The notes: generated by a model not told the origin, from the sequence alone. A stretch of DNA of 64,000 bases from Paraburkholderia caribensis (GCF_002902945.1 NZ_CP026102.1:372001-436000); one strand, 5' to 3'. Positions 54,582 through 64,000 are shown, counted from the stretch's first letter. Made by a program: numbers and translations.

Positions 54582-57500
54582 ATGTTGCAAATGTCCCGCC
54601 GTCAGTTCCTGAAAGTGACGGCAAGCACGCTGGCCGGATCGAGTTTGGCCCTGATGGGCTTCTCACCGGAACCCGCGCTCGCCGAAGTCCGACAGTACAA
54701 ACTGGCTCGTACCACCGAAACGCGCAACACGTGTCCTTATTGCTCCGTCGGCTGCGGCATCCTGATGTACGGCCTCGGCGACGGCGCGAAGAACGCGACC
54801 GCCAGCATCATCCACATTGAAGGCGACCCGGACCACCCGGTCAATCGCGGCACGCTGTGCCCGAAAGGGGCGAGCCTGATCGACTTCATCCATAGCCCGA
54901 GCCGTCTGAAGTATCCCGAGTATCGGGCTGCCGGTTCCGACCAGTGGCAACGCATCTCGTGGAACGACGCGCTCGACCGCATCGCGAAGCTGATGAAGGA
55001 AGACCGCGACGCGAATTTCGTCGAAAACACGCCCGACGGCAAGAAGGTCAACCGCTGGCTGACCACGGGCATGCTGGCGGCCTCGGCGGGCAGCAACGAG
55101 GTCGGCTATCTGACGCACAAGACTGTGCGCAGCATGGGGATGCTCGCGTTCGACAACCAGGCGCGTGTCTGACATGGCCCGACGGTGGCAGGTCTTGCCC
55201 CGACGTTTGGCCGTGGAGCGATGACGAACCATTGGGTCGACATCAAGAACGCGGACGTGATTCTGGTGATGGGCGGCAATGCAGCCGAGGCGCACCCGTG
55301 CGGTTTCAAATGGGTGACCGAGGCGAAGGCGCACAACAAGGCGAAGCTGATGGTCGTCGATCCGCGCTTTACGCGCACGGCTTCCATCGCGGACTTCTAT
55401 GCGCCGATCCGCACGGGCACTGACATCGCGTTCCTGGGCGGCGTGATCAACTATCTGCTGACCAATGACAAGATCCAGCACGAGTACGTGAAGAACTACA
55501 CGGACATGCCGTTTGTCGTCCGTGAAGACTTTGCGTTCAACGACGGTATCTTCTCTGGCTACGACGCGAACGCGCACAAGTACGCAGACAAATCGACGTG
55601 GGATTACGAGCGCGGCGACGACGGCTTCGTCAAGGTCGACATGACGCTGCAGAATCCGCGCTGCGTGTACAACCTGCTCAAGCAGCACTATTCGCGCTAT
55701 ACGCCCGAGATGGTCGAAAAGACCTGCGGCACGCCGAAAGACAAATTCCTGCACGTCTGCGAGACGCTCGCCACCACGGCGACGCCCGGCCGCGCGGGCA
55801 CGATTCTCTATGCGCTCGGCTGGACGCATCATTCGATCGGCGCGCAGATGATCCGCACGGGCGCGATGGTGCAACTGCTGTTGGGCAATATCGGCATCGC
55901 GGGCGGCGGGATGAACGCATTGCGCGGCCACTCGAACATTCAGGGGTTGACGGACCTGGGCCTGATGTCGAATTTGCTGCCCGGCTACATGACGCTGCCG
56001 AACGAGCCGGAACAGGATTTCGACGCCTATATCAAGAAGCGCGCAGCGCAGCCGCTGCGGCCCAACCAGTTGAGCTACTGGAAGAATTACCGTGCCTTCC
56101 ACGTGAGCATGATGAAGTCCTGGTGGGGCGACGCGGCGACGGCCGACAACAACTGGGGCTTCGACTATTTGCCGAAGCTCGACAAGCCGTACGATCTGCT
56201 GCAGACCATCGAGCTGATGTACCAGGGCAAGATGAACGGCTATATCTGCCAGGGCTTCAATCCGCTCGCGGCCGCGCCGAACAAGGCAAAGACGTCGGCG
56301 GGCCTGGCGAAGCTGAAGTGGCTCGTCATCATGGACCCGCTGGCGACGGAAACGTCCGAATTCTGGAAGAACCACGGCGAATACAACGACGTCGATGCAT
56401 CGAAGATCCAGACGGAAGTGTTCCGGCTGCCGACCACCTGCTTCGCCGAAGAACGGGGTTCGCTCGTGAGTTCGAGCCGCGTGCTGCAATGGCACTGGCA
56501 GGGCGTGGAAGGCCCGGGCGAGGCGCGCAGCGATCTGGAAATCATGTCGGGCCTCTTCCTGCGCATGCGCCGCGCGTACAAGGAGCAGGGCGGCAAGTAT
56601 CCCGATCCCATCGTCAACCTGAACTGGACGTATGCGCATCCCGACAGTCCGACGCCCGAAGAGATCGCGATGGAGTTCAGCGGCAAGGCGCTCGCGGACC
56701 TGCCCGATCCCAAAGATCCCGCCAAGGTGCTCGTCAAGAAGGGCGACCAGTTGGCCGGTTTCGCGCAACTGAAGGACGACGGCACGACGGCGAGCGGCTG
56801 CTGGATCTTCTGTGGCGCGTGGACCCAGAACGGCAACCAGATGGGCCGGCGCGACAACAGTGACCCGACGGGCATTGGCCAGACGCTCGGCTGGGCGTGG
56901 GCGTGGCCGGCGAACCGGCGGGTGCTGTACAACCGCGCGTCGTGCGACCTGAACGGCAAGCCGTTCGACCCGAAACGCAAGCTGATCGCGTGGAACGGCA
57001 CGAGCTGGAGCGGGCCCGACATTCCCGACTACAAAATCGACGAGGCGCCTGAAAACGGCATGGGACCGTTCATCATGAATCCCGAAGGCGTCGCGCGTTT
57101 CTTCGCACGCGACGGGATGAACGAAGGGCCTTTCCCCGAGCACTACGAACCGTTCGAAACACCGCTCGGCTACAACACGTTCCATCCGGACAATCCGCTG
57201 GCGACGAACAATCCGGCTGCGCGCGTGTTCCCGGACGACCGCAAGGCGTTCGGCAAGGCGGCCAGTTTTCCGCATACGGCGACCACCTATCGTCTGACGG
57301 AACACTTCCACTTCTGGACCAAGCATGCGCGCCTGAACGCGATCATCCAGCCGCAGCAGTTCGTCGAAATCGGCGAGGACCTCGCCAGGCAGGTCGGCGT
57401 GGTGGCGGGCGACCGCGTGAAAGTGTCGAGCAATCGCGGGTACATCATCGCCGTGGCCGTCGTGACGAAACGGATCAAGCCGCTGATGATCGACGGCAAG

Positions 57501-57653
57501 AAGGTGCAGACGGTCGGCATTCCGTTGCATTGGGGTTTCAAGGGGCTCACCAAGCCGGGCTACATCACTAACACGTTGACGCCTGTCGTGGCCGACGCGA
57601 ATTCGCAGACACCGGAATTCAAGTCGTTCCTCGTGAAGGTCGAGAAGGCATAG
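54582..57653 (+). CDS. fdoG: Formate dehydrogenase, selenocysteine-containing major (alpha) subunit
   Basis: Oxidises formate in the periplasm with a bis-MGD molybdenum (or tungsten) cofactor. The 1023-residue product is read through an in-frame TGA (55170-55172), which encodes selenocysteine U197 in the context RVU-HGPTVAGLAPTFGRGAM, exactly as in E. coli FdnG/FdoG. The protein starts with a twin-arginine signal (SRRQFLKV) and then a 4Fe-4S site C51, C54, C58 and C93. The ATG at 54582 follows AGAGG. A SECIS-like hairpin lies just after the UGA. Beta and gamma subunits and the selenocysteine machinery follow. A standard gene finder would split this gene in two at the UGA. Confidence 0.96.
55170..55212 (+). 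other. Selenocysteine UGA codon with bacterial SECIS hairpin
   Basis: The UGA at 55170-55172 is followed by a hairpin with apical stem GGCA (55187-55190) / UGCC (55196-55199) closing the loop GGUCU (55191-55195). This loop is the one recognised by SelB in the E. coli fdhF and fdnG SECIS elements. A lower stem can form between GGCC at 55176-55179 and GGCC at 55209-55212. Distance from the UGA fits the bacterial rule. Confidence 0.85.
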
Positions 57654-57663
57654 GGGAGGCGTC

Positions 57664-58602
57664 ATGGCATTTCAATCGCTTGATATCAGACGCATCTCCG
57701 CCACGACCGTGCAGCCGACGTCGGTGCGCGAGCCCGTCACCGGGGAAGTCGCGAAGCTGATCGATGTGACCAAGTGCATCGGCTGCAAGGCGTGCCAGAC
57801 GGCGTGCATGGAGTGGAACGACCTGCGCGACGAGGTCGGCATCACGACGGGCGTCTACGACAATCCGCGCGACCTCACCGAGCATTCATGGACGGTGATG
57901 CGCTTCACCGAGTACGAGAACCCGAAAGGCGATCTGGAGTGGCTGATCCGCAAGGACGGCTGCATGCACTGCGAAGATCCCGGTTGCCTGAAGGCGTGTC
58001 CGTCGCCGGGCGCGATCGTGCAGTACACGAACGGCATCGTGGATTTCCACGAGGAGAACTGCATTGGCTGCGGCTACTGCATTGCCGGCTGCCCGTTCAA
58101 TATTCCGCGCTTATCGAAGGCCGATCATCGCGTCTACAAGTGCACGCTCTGCTCGGATCGCGTCGGCGTGGGCCAGGAGCCGGCGTGCGTGAAGACGTGC
58201 CCGACGGGCGCGATCGTGTTCGGCACCAAGGTCGACATGATCCAGCACGCGGAGGAGCGCATCGTCGACCTGAAGGAGCGCGGCTTCGAGCACGCCGGAC
58301 TGTATAACCCGGCGGGCGTGGGCGGCACGCACGTGATGTACGTGCTGCATCACGCGGATCAGCCGTCGCTCTATCACGGCCTGCCCGACGATCCGCACAT
58401 CAGTCCCTTCGTGAAGCTGTGGAAGGGCGTCGCCAAGCCGCTCGCCGTCGCGGTGATGGCGCTGACGGCGCTGGCGGGCTTCTTCCACTACACGCGCGTC
58501 GGTCCGAACGAAGTCAGCGACGAAGACGAAGACGCCGCCCGCAACGCCGCGCGCGATATCCGCGAACGGCGCGAGCACAAGCCCGAGGAGCCCGTCAAAT
58601 GA
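57664..58602 (+). CDS. fdoH: Formate dehydrogenase iron-sulfur (beta) subunit
   Basis: A 312-residue electron-transfer subunit with four 4Fe-4S motifs: CIGCKACQTAC, CMHCEDPGCLKAC, CIGCGYCIAGC and CTLCSDRVGVGQEPAC. A single C-terminal membrane helix (about residues 258-276) anchors it and contacts the cytochrome b subunit, as in FdnH. It passes electrons from the alpha subunit to the gamma subunit. It begins 10 bases after the alpha gene and overlaps the gamma gene by four bases. Confidence 0.95.
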   Translation: MAFQSLDIRRISATTVQPTSVREPVTGEVAKLIDVTKCIGCKACQTACMEWNDLRDEVGITTGVYDNPRDLTEHSWTVMRFTEYENPKGDLEWLIRKDGCMHCEDPGCLKACPSPGAIVQYTNGIVDFHEENCIGCGYCIAGCPFNIPRLSKADHRVYKCTLCSDRVGVGQEPACVKTCPTGAIVFGTKVDMIQHAEERIVDLKERGFEHAGLYNPAGVGGTHVMYVLHHADQPSLYHGLPDDPHISPFVKLWKGVAKPLAVAVMALTALAGFFHYTRVGPNEVSDEDEDAARNAARDIRERREHKPEEPVK

Positions 58603-59234
58603 AACATCATCGGCATGAGAACCCGGACCTGATCGTGCGCTATACGCCTAACGAGCGCACGAATCACTGGATCACGGCAATCACGTTCGTGCTGCTTGCG
58701 CTGTCGGGCCTCGCGATGTTTCATCCGTCGATGTTCTGGTTGTCCGCGCTGTTCGGCGGCGGACAATGGACGCGCATCCTGCATCCGTTCATCGGCCTCG
58801 TGATGTTCGTGTCGTTCATGATCCTTGCGCTGCGCTTCTGGCATCACAACTACCTCGATGCCGACGACCGGCAGTGGCTGCGCCAGATCGACGACGTGCT
58901 CACCAACCGCGAAGACAGGCTGCCCGAAGTCGGCAGATACAACGCTGGTCAAAAGCTGCTGTTCTTTGTGCTGGTGCTGTGCCTGGTGTTGTTGCTGCTA
59001 AGCGGCATCGTCATCTGGCGCGCGTATTTCGCGTTCTATTTCCCGATCGACGTGGTGCGCGTCGCGGCCGTGATTCACGCGCTGAGCGCGTTCGTGCTGA
59101 TCTGCAGCATCATCGTGCATATCTACGCGGCGATATGGGTGAAGGGCTCGATGGGCGCGATGGTGCGCGGCACGGTGACGCTCGGCTGGGCGCGCAAGCA
59201 TCATCCGAAGTGGTTTCGCGAGAGCATCAAGTGA
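58599..59234 (+). CDS. fdoI: Formate dehydrogenase cytochrome b556 (gamma) subunit
   Basis: A 211-residue inner-membrane diheme cytochrome with four hydrophobic helices. Candidate haem-ligand histidines are in TNHWIT, HPFIGL and the last helices (VIHALSAFVLICSIIVHIY in two turns). It takes electrons from the beta subunit and reduces quinone. The ATG overlaps the TGA of the preceding gene, showing translational coupling. Confidence 0.93.
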   Translation: MKHHRHENPDLIVRYTPNERTNHWITAITFVLLALSGLAMFHPSMFWLSALFGGGQWTRILHPFIGLVMFVSFMILALRFWHHNYLDADDRQWLRQIDDVLTNREDRLPEVGRYNAGQKLLFFVLVLCLVLLLLSGIVIWRAYFAFYFPIDVVRVAAVIHALSAFVLICSIIVHIYAAIWVKGSMGAMVRGTVTLGWARKHHPKWFRESIK

Positions 59235-59330
59235 CGTGTGCGCGGCGCGCGCCTGGCCGGTAACGCGCGCTGCGTCTGCATATCTGCTACTGTTGACGCC
59301 ATCCATGTTTCTGACTAGCAGGAAGCTGAA

Positions 59331-60263
59331 TTGGTGCAACGCATCCTCGACCCCGGCCAGATCGAATCGATCGATCATTCCGCCATTCCGCGCCTGCGCA
59401 TGCCGGATCGCGCGACGCTATTCTCGACGCGCGCCGCGCGTCTTCGCCAACTGGCGGGCGCAAGTCCGATCGGCGGCTATATCCGGCTGATGGCGGCGCT
59501 AGCCGACGCGCAGCAGCAAACGCTCGCGCCGATCAGTGCGACGCTGCCTTCCGCCGAATCCATCAGCCTCGCGCAGCAGCATTCGATGCCCATCGCGCCC
59601 GCGACCACGGCGGAGCGCGATCCGTTGTGGCGCGACGTATTGCAGCGTCTGCTCGATCGCGTGGAAGCGGCGGGGCTGGTGACGCCTATGCTCGCCCGTG
59701 TGATCGACGACCTGCGCGTAAAAAGCGCGGAAGAGCTCGACGCACTCGCCGACGCGATCCTCGCGTTGCGCTTCAACGAAGTCGAGCCGGCGTCCGCGCC
59801 GTTCGTGATGGCGGCACTGCAGGTGGTGTGGACGGACATCGCGAGCCGTATCGACCCGCGCGCCGTGCCGTATCTGGACACCCCCGGCGCGTGTCCCGTG
59901 TGCGGCGTGCCGCCCGTTGCGAGCATCGTGCGCGTCGGCGGGCAGTTTGAGGGCTATCGCTATGTGCAATGCGGCCTGTGCTCGACCGAATGGCATGTGG
60001 TGCGCGTCAAGTGTACGAATTGCGACTCGACGAAGGGCATCGCGTATCACGGCATCGACGGCGGCAGCGAAGCGCTGAAGGCCGAATCATGCGACGAGTG
60101 CCACACGTATCGCAAGATCGGCTATCAGGAGAAAGACTACGACTTCGAGCCGCTTGCCGACGACCTCTCGAGCCTCACGCTCGATCTGCTGATGAACGAA
60201 GCAGGCTACAAGCGCAGCAGTCCGAATCCGCTGTTGTGGCCGGAAGTGCCTTCGGAAGAGTGA
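59331..60263 (+). CDS. fdhE: Formate dehydrogenase accessory protein FdhE
   Basis: A 310-residue cytosolic protein needed for activity of respiratory formate dehydrogenases. The C-terminal half contains four CxxC pairs in rubredoxin-like arrangement (CPVC, CGLC, CTNC, CDEC), which bind iron in E. coli FdhE. The start is TTG at 59331 or GTG one codon later; AGGAAG at 59320-59325 fits both. It lies between the structural genes and selA on the same strand. Confidence 0.93.
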   Translation: MVQRILDPGQIESIDHSAIPRLRMPDRATLFSTRAARLRQLAGASPIGGYIRLMAALADAQQQTLAPISATLPSAESISLAQQHSMPIAPATTAERDPLWRDVLQRLLDRVEAAGLVTPMLARVIDDLRVKSAEELDALADAILALRFNEVEPASAPFVMAALQVVWTDIASRIDPRAVPYLDTPGACPVCGVPPVASIVRVGGQFEGYRYVQCGLCSTEWHVVRVKCTNCDSTKGIAYHGIDGGSEALKAESCDECHTYRKIGYQEKDYDFEPLADDLSSLTLDLLMNEAGYKRSSPNPLLWPEVPSEE

Positions 60264-60299
60264 ACGGTCGTTGTAGCAAACCGCGCGGGGGACGCAAGC

Positions 60300-61745
60300 G
60301 TGAGCGAAGTGTCGGGAAACGAGTTGAACAGGGACATGCGCGCATTGCTCGCGCGAGTGCCCGCCGTCGAACGTGTGCTGTCGTCGGCACAGGTGCAGCC
60401 TTTGATCGGGGAATACGGCCGCACGCAGGTCGTCGACGCGATACGCACGGCCACCGATTCGCTCAGGCGCGACCTTCTCGCGGGCATGTCTTTCGATGAA
60501 TCGTCCAGCTTCGAAGCGAAGCTGGTCGACGATGCATCGCGCACGCTCGCCGCGCGCGCACGGCCTCATTTACGCGCGGTGTTCAATCTCACGGGCACCG
60601 TTTTGCATACGAATCTCGGGCGCGCACTGCTGCCCGACGAAGCCGTGCGCGCCGTAGTCGAAGCGCTCACGCGGCCGATGAACCTCGAGTTCGATCTCGC
60701 CACGGGCAGCCGCGGTGATCGCGACGATCTGATCGACGAACTCATCTGCGAACTGACGGGCGCCGAGGCGGCGACGGTCGTCAACAACAACGCGGCGGCC
60801 GTGCTGCTGACGTTGTCGGCGCTCGCGTCGAAGAAGGAAGTGGTGGTGTCGCGCGGCGAACTGGTCGAGATCGGCGGCGCGTTCCGCATTCCCGACATCA
60901 TGTCGCGCGCGGGCGCGAAGCTGCGCGAGATCGGCACGACGAACCGCACGCATCTGAAGGATTACGACGAAGCGATCAATGCACGCACTGCGCTGCTGAT
61001 GAAGGTTCACTGCAGCAACTATGCGATTGAAGGCTTCACGAAAAGCGTGTCCGTCGATGAAGTCGCGCAACTCGCGCATGCGCGCGGCCTGCCGATGGCC
61101 GTCGATCTCGGCAGCGGCACGCTCGTCGATCTCGCGCAGTTCGGTTTGCCGACCGAGCCGACCGTGCGCGAGACGGTCGAAGCGGGCGCCGGTCTCGTGA
61201 CCTTCAGCGGCGACAAGCTGCTCGGTGGGCCGCAGGCGGGCTTGATCGTGGGGCGCGCCGAGTTGATCCGCAAGATCAAGAAGCATCCGCTCAAGCGGGC
61301 GCTGCGCGTCGGCAAGCTGACGCTCGCGGCGCTCGAACCTGTGCTGCAGCTTTATCGCGCGCCCGAGCGGCTGCGCGAGCGGCTGACCACTTTGCGTCTC
61401 TTGACGCGTCCCGCCGCCGACATGCAGGAACAGGCGGCGCGTGTACAGACCGTGCTGCAACGCGCGCTCGGCGAAACGTACCGCGTGACGGCCGAGCCGA
61501 TGATGAGTCAGATAGGCAGCGGCGCGTTGCCTGTCGATCAGTTGCCGAGCTTCGGTCTTGCGATACGCAATGCGGCGGGCAAGCGCGGCGGGCGCGCGCT
61601 GATGAAGCTCGAAGAAGCGCTGCGCGGATTGCCGCGACCGGTGCTCGGACGGATTGCCGACGACGCGCTGCGCCTCGATCTGCGCTGCCTCGAAGCCGCC
61701 GACGAAGCCGCGTTCATCGCGCAATGCGCGGAGTTGCGGATATGA
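60300..61745 (+). CDS. selA: L-seryl-tRNA(Sec) selenium transferase
   Basis: A 481-residue PLP enzyme that converts Ser-tRNA(Sec) to Sec-tRNA(Sec) using selenophosphate. The PLP lysine is K306 in SGDKLLGGPQAG. The family segments NLTGTVLHTNLGRALL and EFDLATGSRGDRD are present. The start is a GTG after a GGGGGA ribosome-binding site. Its stop overlaps the selB start (ATGA-type overlap), as expected for a selAB operon. Confidence 0.96.
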   Translation: MSEVSGNELNRDMRALLARVPAVERVLSSAQVQPLIGEYGRTQVVDAIRTATDSLRRDLLAGMSFDESSSFEAKLVDDASRTLAARARPHLRAVFNLTGTVLHTNLGRALLPDEAVRAVVEALTRPMNLEFDLATGSRGDRDDLIDELICELTGAEAATVVNNNAAAVLLTLSALASKKEVVVSRGELVEIGGAFRIPDIMSRAGAKLREIGTTNRTHLKDYDEAINARTALLMKVHCSNYAIEGFTKSVSVDEVAQLAHARGLPMAVDLGSGTLVDLAQFGLPTEPTVRETVEAGAGLVTFSGDKLLGGPQAGLIVGRAELIRKIKKHPLKRALRVGKLTLAALEPVLQLYRAPERLRERLTTLRLLTRPAADMQEQAARVQTVLQRALGETYRVTAEPMMSQIGSGALPVDQLPSFGLAIRNAAGKRGGRALMKLEEALRGLPRPVLGRIADDALRLDLRCLEAADEAAFIAQCAELRI

Positions 61746-63682
61746 TCGTCGGCACGGCGGGCCATATCGACCACGGCAAAACGACGCTGGTGCGCGCGCT
61801 GACGGGGGTCGACACCGACCGGCTGAAAGAGGAGAAGGCGCGCGGCATTTCGATCGAACTCGGCTACGCCTACACGCCGCTCGACAACGGCGACGTACTC
61901 GGCATGATCGACGTGCCGGGCCACGAAAAGCTCGTGCATACGATGGCGGCGGGCGCGTGCGGCATCGACTATGCGCTGCTCGTGATCGCCGCCGACGACG
62001 GCATCATGCCGCAGACGCGCGAGCATCTGGCGATCCTGCAACTGCTTGGCGTCACGCGCGGCGCTCTCGCTCTGACCAAGACCGATCGCGCGGATGCTGC
62101 CCGCATCGCGCAGGTGCACGGCGAGATTCGCGCGTGGCTCGCGGCGACGCCGTTCGCCGATGCGCCCATCTTCGATACGAACGCGACCTCATCCGACGAT
62201 CCCGGCGTGCGCGCGCTGTCGAATCACCTGCGCGATGTAGCCGTCGCATGGCACGCGCGGCGCGACGACGGACTGTTTCGTCTCGCCGTCGACCGTGTGT
62301 TCACGCTGGCTGGGCAGGGCACGATCGTGACGGGCACGGTGTTCGCCGGGCGGGTCGCGACGGGCGACACGTTGATGCTCGAACCGGCGCACCGTGCCGT
62401 GCGCGTGCGCAGCATTCATGCGCAAAACCGCGCGGCCGATGTCGGACGCGCGGGACAGCGCTGTGCACTCAATCTTGCCGGTGTCGACAAAGATGCGATT
62501 GCGCGTGGCGACTGGATCGTCGACGGGCGGCTTGCGAAACCCGGTGAGCGCTTCGACGTCGAGCTGACGCTGCTCGCGGACGCGGACATCACGTTGCAAC
62601 ACTGGGCGCCGCTGCATGTGCATATCGGTACGCTGCATCGTGTCGCGCATGTGGCGCTGCTCGAAGGCGACACGCTCGCGGCGGGTTGCAGCGCACGCGT
62701 GCAACTGGTGTTCGATGCACCCGTCTGCGCGTTACCGGGCGATCGCTTCATCGTGCGCAATGCGCAGGCGACGCGCACGGTCGGCGGCGGGCGCGTGCTC
62801 GATCCATTCGGGCCGCCGCGCAAACGCAGGACGGCGGAACGGCGCGCGTGGCTCGATGCGTTGCGGGCGTGGCTCGACGACGGCCGCATCGGCCCGCTGC
62901 TCGAAGAGGCGCCGCGCGGCGTGACGCGTTCGATGCTGACGCAACTGACGGGGCTGCCCGCCGACTCACTGCCGCTGCCTGCCGACGCCGACGAGATTGC
63001 GCTGCACGGCAGGGACGCGGGCGATGCCGTCGTCGTGTTGCGCACGCACTGGGCGCGGCTGAGATCGAATGTGATCGCGGCGCTCGATCAATATCATGAG
63101 CGCTCGCCCGACGAACTGGGACCGGATGCCGCGCGCTTACGGCGCATCGCGGCGCCGCTGGTGCCCGACGCGATGTGGCGCGCGCTGGTCGATTCGCTCG
63201 TGGCCGACGGTGTGGTCGCGAGGAGCGGGCCGTGGCTGCATTTGCCAGGTCATTCGATTGCGCTCGATTCGAACGAGCAAGGTCTCGCCGACAGCTTGCT
63301 GCCGCTGCTTCTGGAAGGCCGCTTCGATCCGCCATGGGTACGCGATCTCGCGAAGACGACGGGACGGGAAGAAGATGCCGTGCGTCAGGTGTTGCGCAAG
63401 CTCGCGCGGCAAGGCGACGTGCATCAGGTGGTTCGCGATCTGTTCTATCACCGCGACGTGGTGCATGAGCTTGCGCGGCTGGTTGCAGGGATTGCGAATG
63501 GGCATGGCGGCGCGTTGGGCGCATCGGGGTTTCGCGACGCGACCGGGCTGGGGCGCAAGCGCGCGATACAGATTCTGGAATTCTTCGATCGCATCGGCTA
63601 TACGCGCTTTCAACGCGACGTTCACTGGCTGAGGCCGGATTCGCAGTTGCACGAGGCAATTGTGTGCGAAGCGGGTGCGTGA
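61742..63682 (+). CDS. selB: Selenocysteine-specific translation elongation factor
   Basis: A 646-residue GTPase that delivers Sec-tRNA(Sec) to UGA codons followed by a SECIS hairpin. G-domain motifs GHIDHGKT (residues 7-14), DVPGHEK and TKTD are intact. Beta-barrel domains follow (about 175-360), and the C-terminal winged-helix domains (about 380-646) bind the SECIS RNA. The ATG at 61742 overlaps the end of selA. It is slightly longer than E. coli SelB (614). Confidence 0.96.
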   Translation: MIVGTAGHIDHGKTTLVRALTGVDTDRLKEEKARGISIELGYAYTPLDNGDVLGMIDVPGHEKLVHTMAAGACGIDYALLVIAADDGIMPQTREHLAILQLLGVTRGALALTKTDRADAARIAQVHGEIRAWLAATPFADAPIFDTNATSSDDPGVRALSNHLRDVAVAWHARRDDGLFRLAVDRVFTLAGQGTIVTGTVFAGRVATGDTLMLEPAHRAVRVRSIHAQNRAADVGRAGQRCALNLAGVDKDAIARGDWIVDGRLAKPGERFDVELTLLADADITLQHWAPLHVHIGTLHRVAHVALLEGDTLAAGCSARVQLVFDAPVCALPGDRFIVRNAQATRTVGGGRVLDPFGPPRKRRTAERRAWLDALRAWLDDGRIGPLLEEAPRGVTRSMLTQLTGLPADSLPLPADADEIALHGRDAGDAVVVLRTHWARLRSNVIAALDQYHERSPDELGPDAARLRRIAAPLVPDAMWRALVDSLVADGVVARSGPWLHLPGHSIALDSNEQGLADSLLPLLLEGRFDPPWVRDLAKTTGREEDAVRQVLRKLARQGDVHQVVRDLFYHRDVVHELARLVAGIANGHGGALGASGFRDATGLGRKRAIQILEFFDRIGYTRFQRDVHWLRPDSQLHEAIVCEAGA

Positions 63683-63735
63683 TGTGGAGCCGCGCGGCTG
63701 TGCGCGCCACGGATGTGGTTGTTTTTAGCGCTCGC

Positions 63736-63741
63736 TATAAT
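63736..63741 (+). promoter_or_regulatory. Candidate -10 element of the selC tRNA gene
   Basis: TATAAT, a perfect -10 consensus, lies 39 bases before the tRNA. No good -35 is seen at standard spacing (TGTGGT at 63714-63719 is weak). It gives the tRNA gene its own promoter separate from selAB. Confidence 0.45.
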
Positions 63742-63780
63742 CGGTTGCCGAAAGTTTGTGGTTGAGGTGAGGCGTCAACG

Positions 63781-63876
63781 GAAGGCATTCGTATCTGGTG
63801 GTGCGGCTGGGCTTCAAACCCAGTAGGGGGTGTCAGCCACTCTCTGGTCGGTTCGACTCCGGCTGCCTTCCGCCCC
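63781..63876 (+). tRNA. selC: tRNA-Sec (anticodon UCA)
   Basis: The selenocysteine tRNA. The 8-bp acceptor stem (GGAAGGCA with TGCCTTCC), the anticodon loop CTTCAAA with anticodon TCA at 63815-63817, and the long extra arm (about 63822-63850) are diagnostic. The T-loop GGTTCGACTCC is intact. The discriminator G (63873) is followed by CCC rather than CCA, so the 3' CCA is probably added after transcription. It lies 98 bases after selB, completing the selenocysteine gene set. Confidence 0.96.
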
Positions 63877-64000
63877 AAGGGTTGTGGGACTTCAAAATAG
63901 GCGGTCACAGCGTCAAACGGGCTAGGGCCAGTTGCCTTGGAGAACGGCGACGAAAAAAATGATGGACCGCATGCGGCCATGTCCAGCCAGTCGCCGCGTG
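63877..64000. other. Sequence downstream of selC, nothing assigned
   Basis: The last 124 bases show no terminator or complete gene. An ATG-rich frame opens at 63960 and runs off the window, with only a distant GGAG before it, so a gene cannot be supported. Confidence 0.35.

Noticed and set aside
54078..55172. Formate dehydrogenase alpha fragment as a truncated pseudogene
   Set aside because: The stop is a UGA at the selenocysteine position with a SECIS hairpin after it, the frame continues unbroken, and selA, selB and selC are present.
54663..57665. A 1000-codon open frame on the minus strand
   Set aside because: Antisense to the selenocysteine formate dehydrogenase gene; the plus strand has full protein-family support.
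63960..64000. Start of a new gene at the window edge
   Set aside because: Only 14 codons are visible and the nearest GGAG is about 15 bases from the ATG; too little evidence.

Overview
The window looks like chromosomal DNA of a high-GC betaproteobacterium of the Burkholderia sensu lato group (Paraburkholderia or Caballeronia is my best guess). This rests on GC-rich codon use and on the gene repertoire: Burkholderia-type porin, OprD porin, phasin-like protein, HPP-CBS protein, lysine-rich HU/H1 protein, and ClC-CBS channel. The genus is an inference, because no rRNA or other marker gene is present.

Layout. 1-4.9 kb: end of a SulP anion transporter, glyoxalase I, a Tat-exported GMC/FAD dehydrogenase pair and a ribbon-helix-helix protein. 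4.9-9.9 kb: a PAS-GGDEF diguanylate cyclase, then a LysR regulator divergent from a glutathione transferase and a three-domain PNPOx-reductase-ferredoxin fusion. 9.9-14.7 kb: a small secreted Cys-rich protein, ClC channel, MarR regulator and HPP-CBS protein (all minus strand), and a phasin-like protein. 14.8-23.2 kb: the first of two peptide-ligase/transglutaminase clusters (zinc metallopeptidase, transglutaminase-DUF2126, fused ATP-grasp/alpha-E, transglutaminase). 23.3-28.5 kb: two tandem MarR paralogues and an EmrAB-OMF efflux system, with a repeated operator-like site before each of the first three genes. 28.6-31.2 kb: thiolase, ketopantoate reductase-like protein and a small membrane protein. 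32.1-40.0 kb: an OppABCDF-type peptide importer transcribed towards an OprD porin, headed by an XRE-cupin regulator. 40.8-44.7 kb: POT peptide transporter and a MocR-type regulator. 45.0-45.5 kb: H1-HU chimera. 46.8-51.2 kb: the second ligase cluster (ATP-grasp, alpha-E, transglutaminase, Anbu proteasome-like protease). 51.4-54.3 kb: trimeric porin and BrkB/YihY protein. 54.6-63.9 kb: a complete selenocysteine formate dehydrogenase island, fdoG(Sec)-fdoH-fdoI-fdhE-selA-selB-selC.

Three intergenic spaces (31.3, 42.4 and 45.8 kb) hold copies of one ~658-bp palindromic repeat element. Its two terminal hairpins are always 480-481 bp apart, and a 25-28 bp inverted repeat is nested at its centre. 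I know no name for it.

How the genes work together. The formate dehydrogenase island holds both the selenoenzyme and the dedicated machinery that decodes its internal UGA. The two ATP-grasp/alpha-E/transglutaminase sets are paralogous, one with the ligase halves fused and one with them split and followed by Anbu, which suggests related peptide-tagging and protein-processing routes. The peptide porin, ABC importer and POT transporter form a peptide-uptake neighbourhood.
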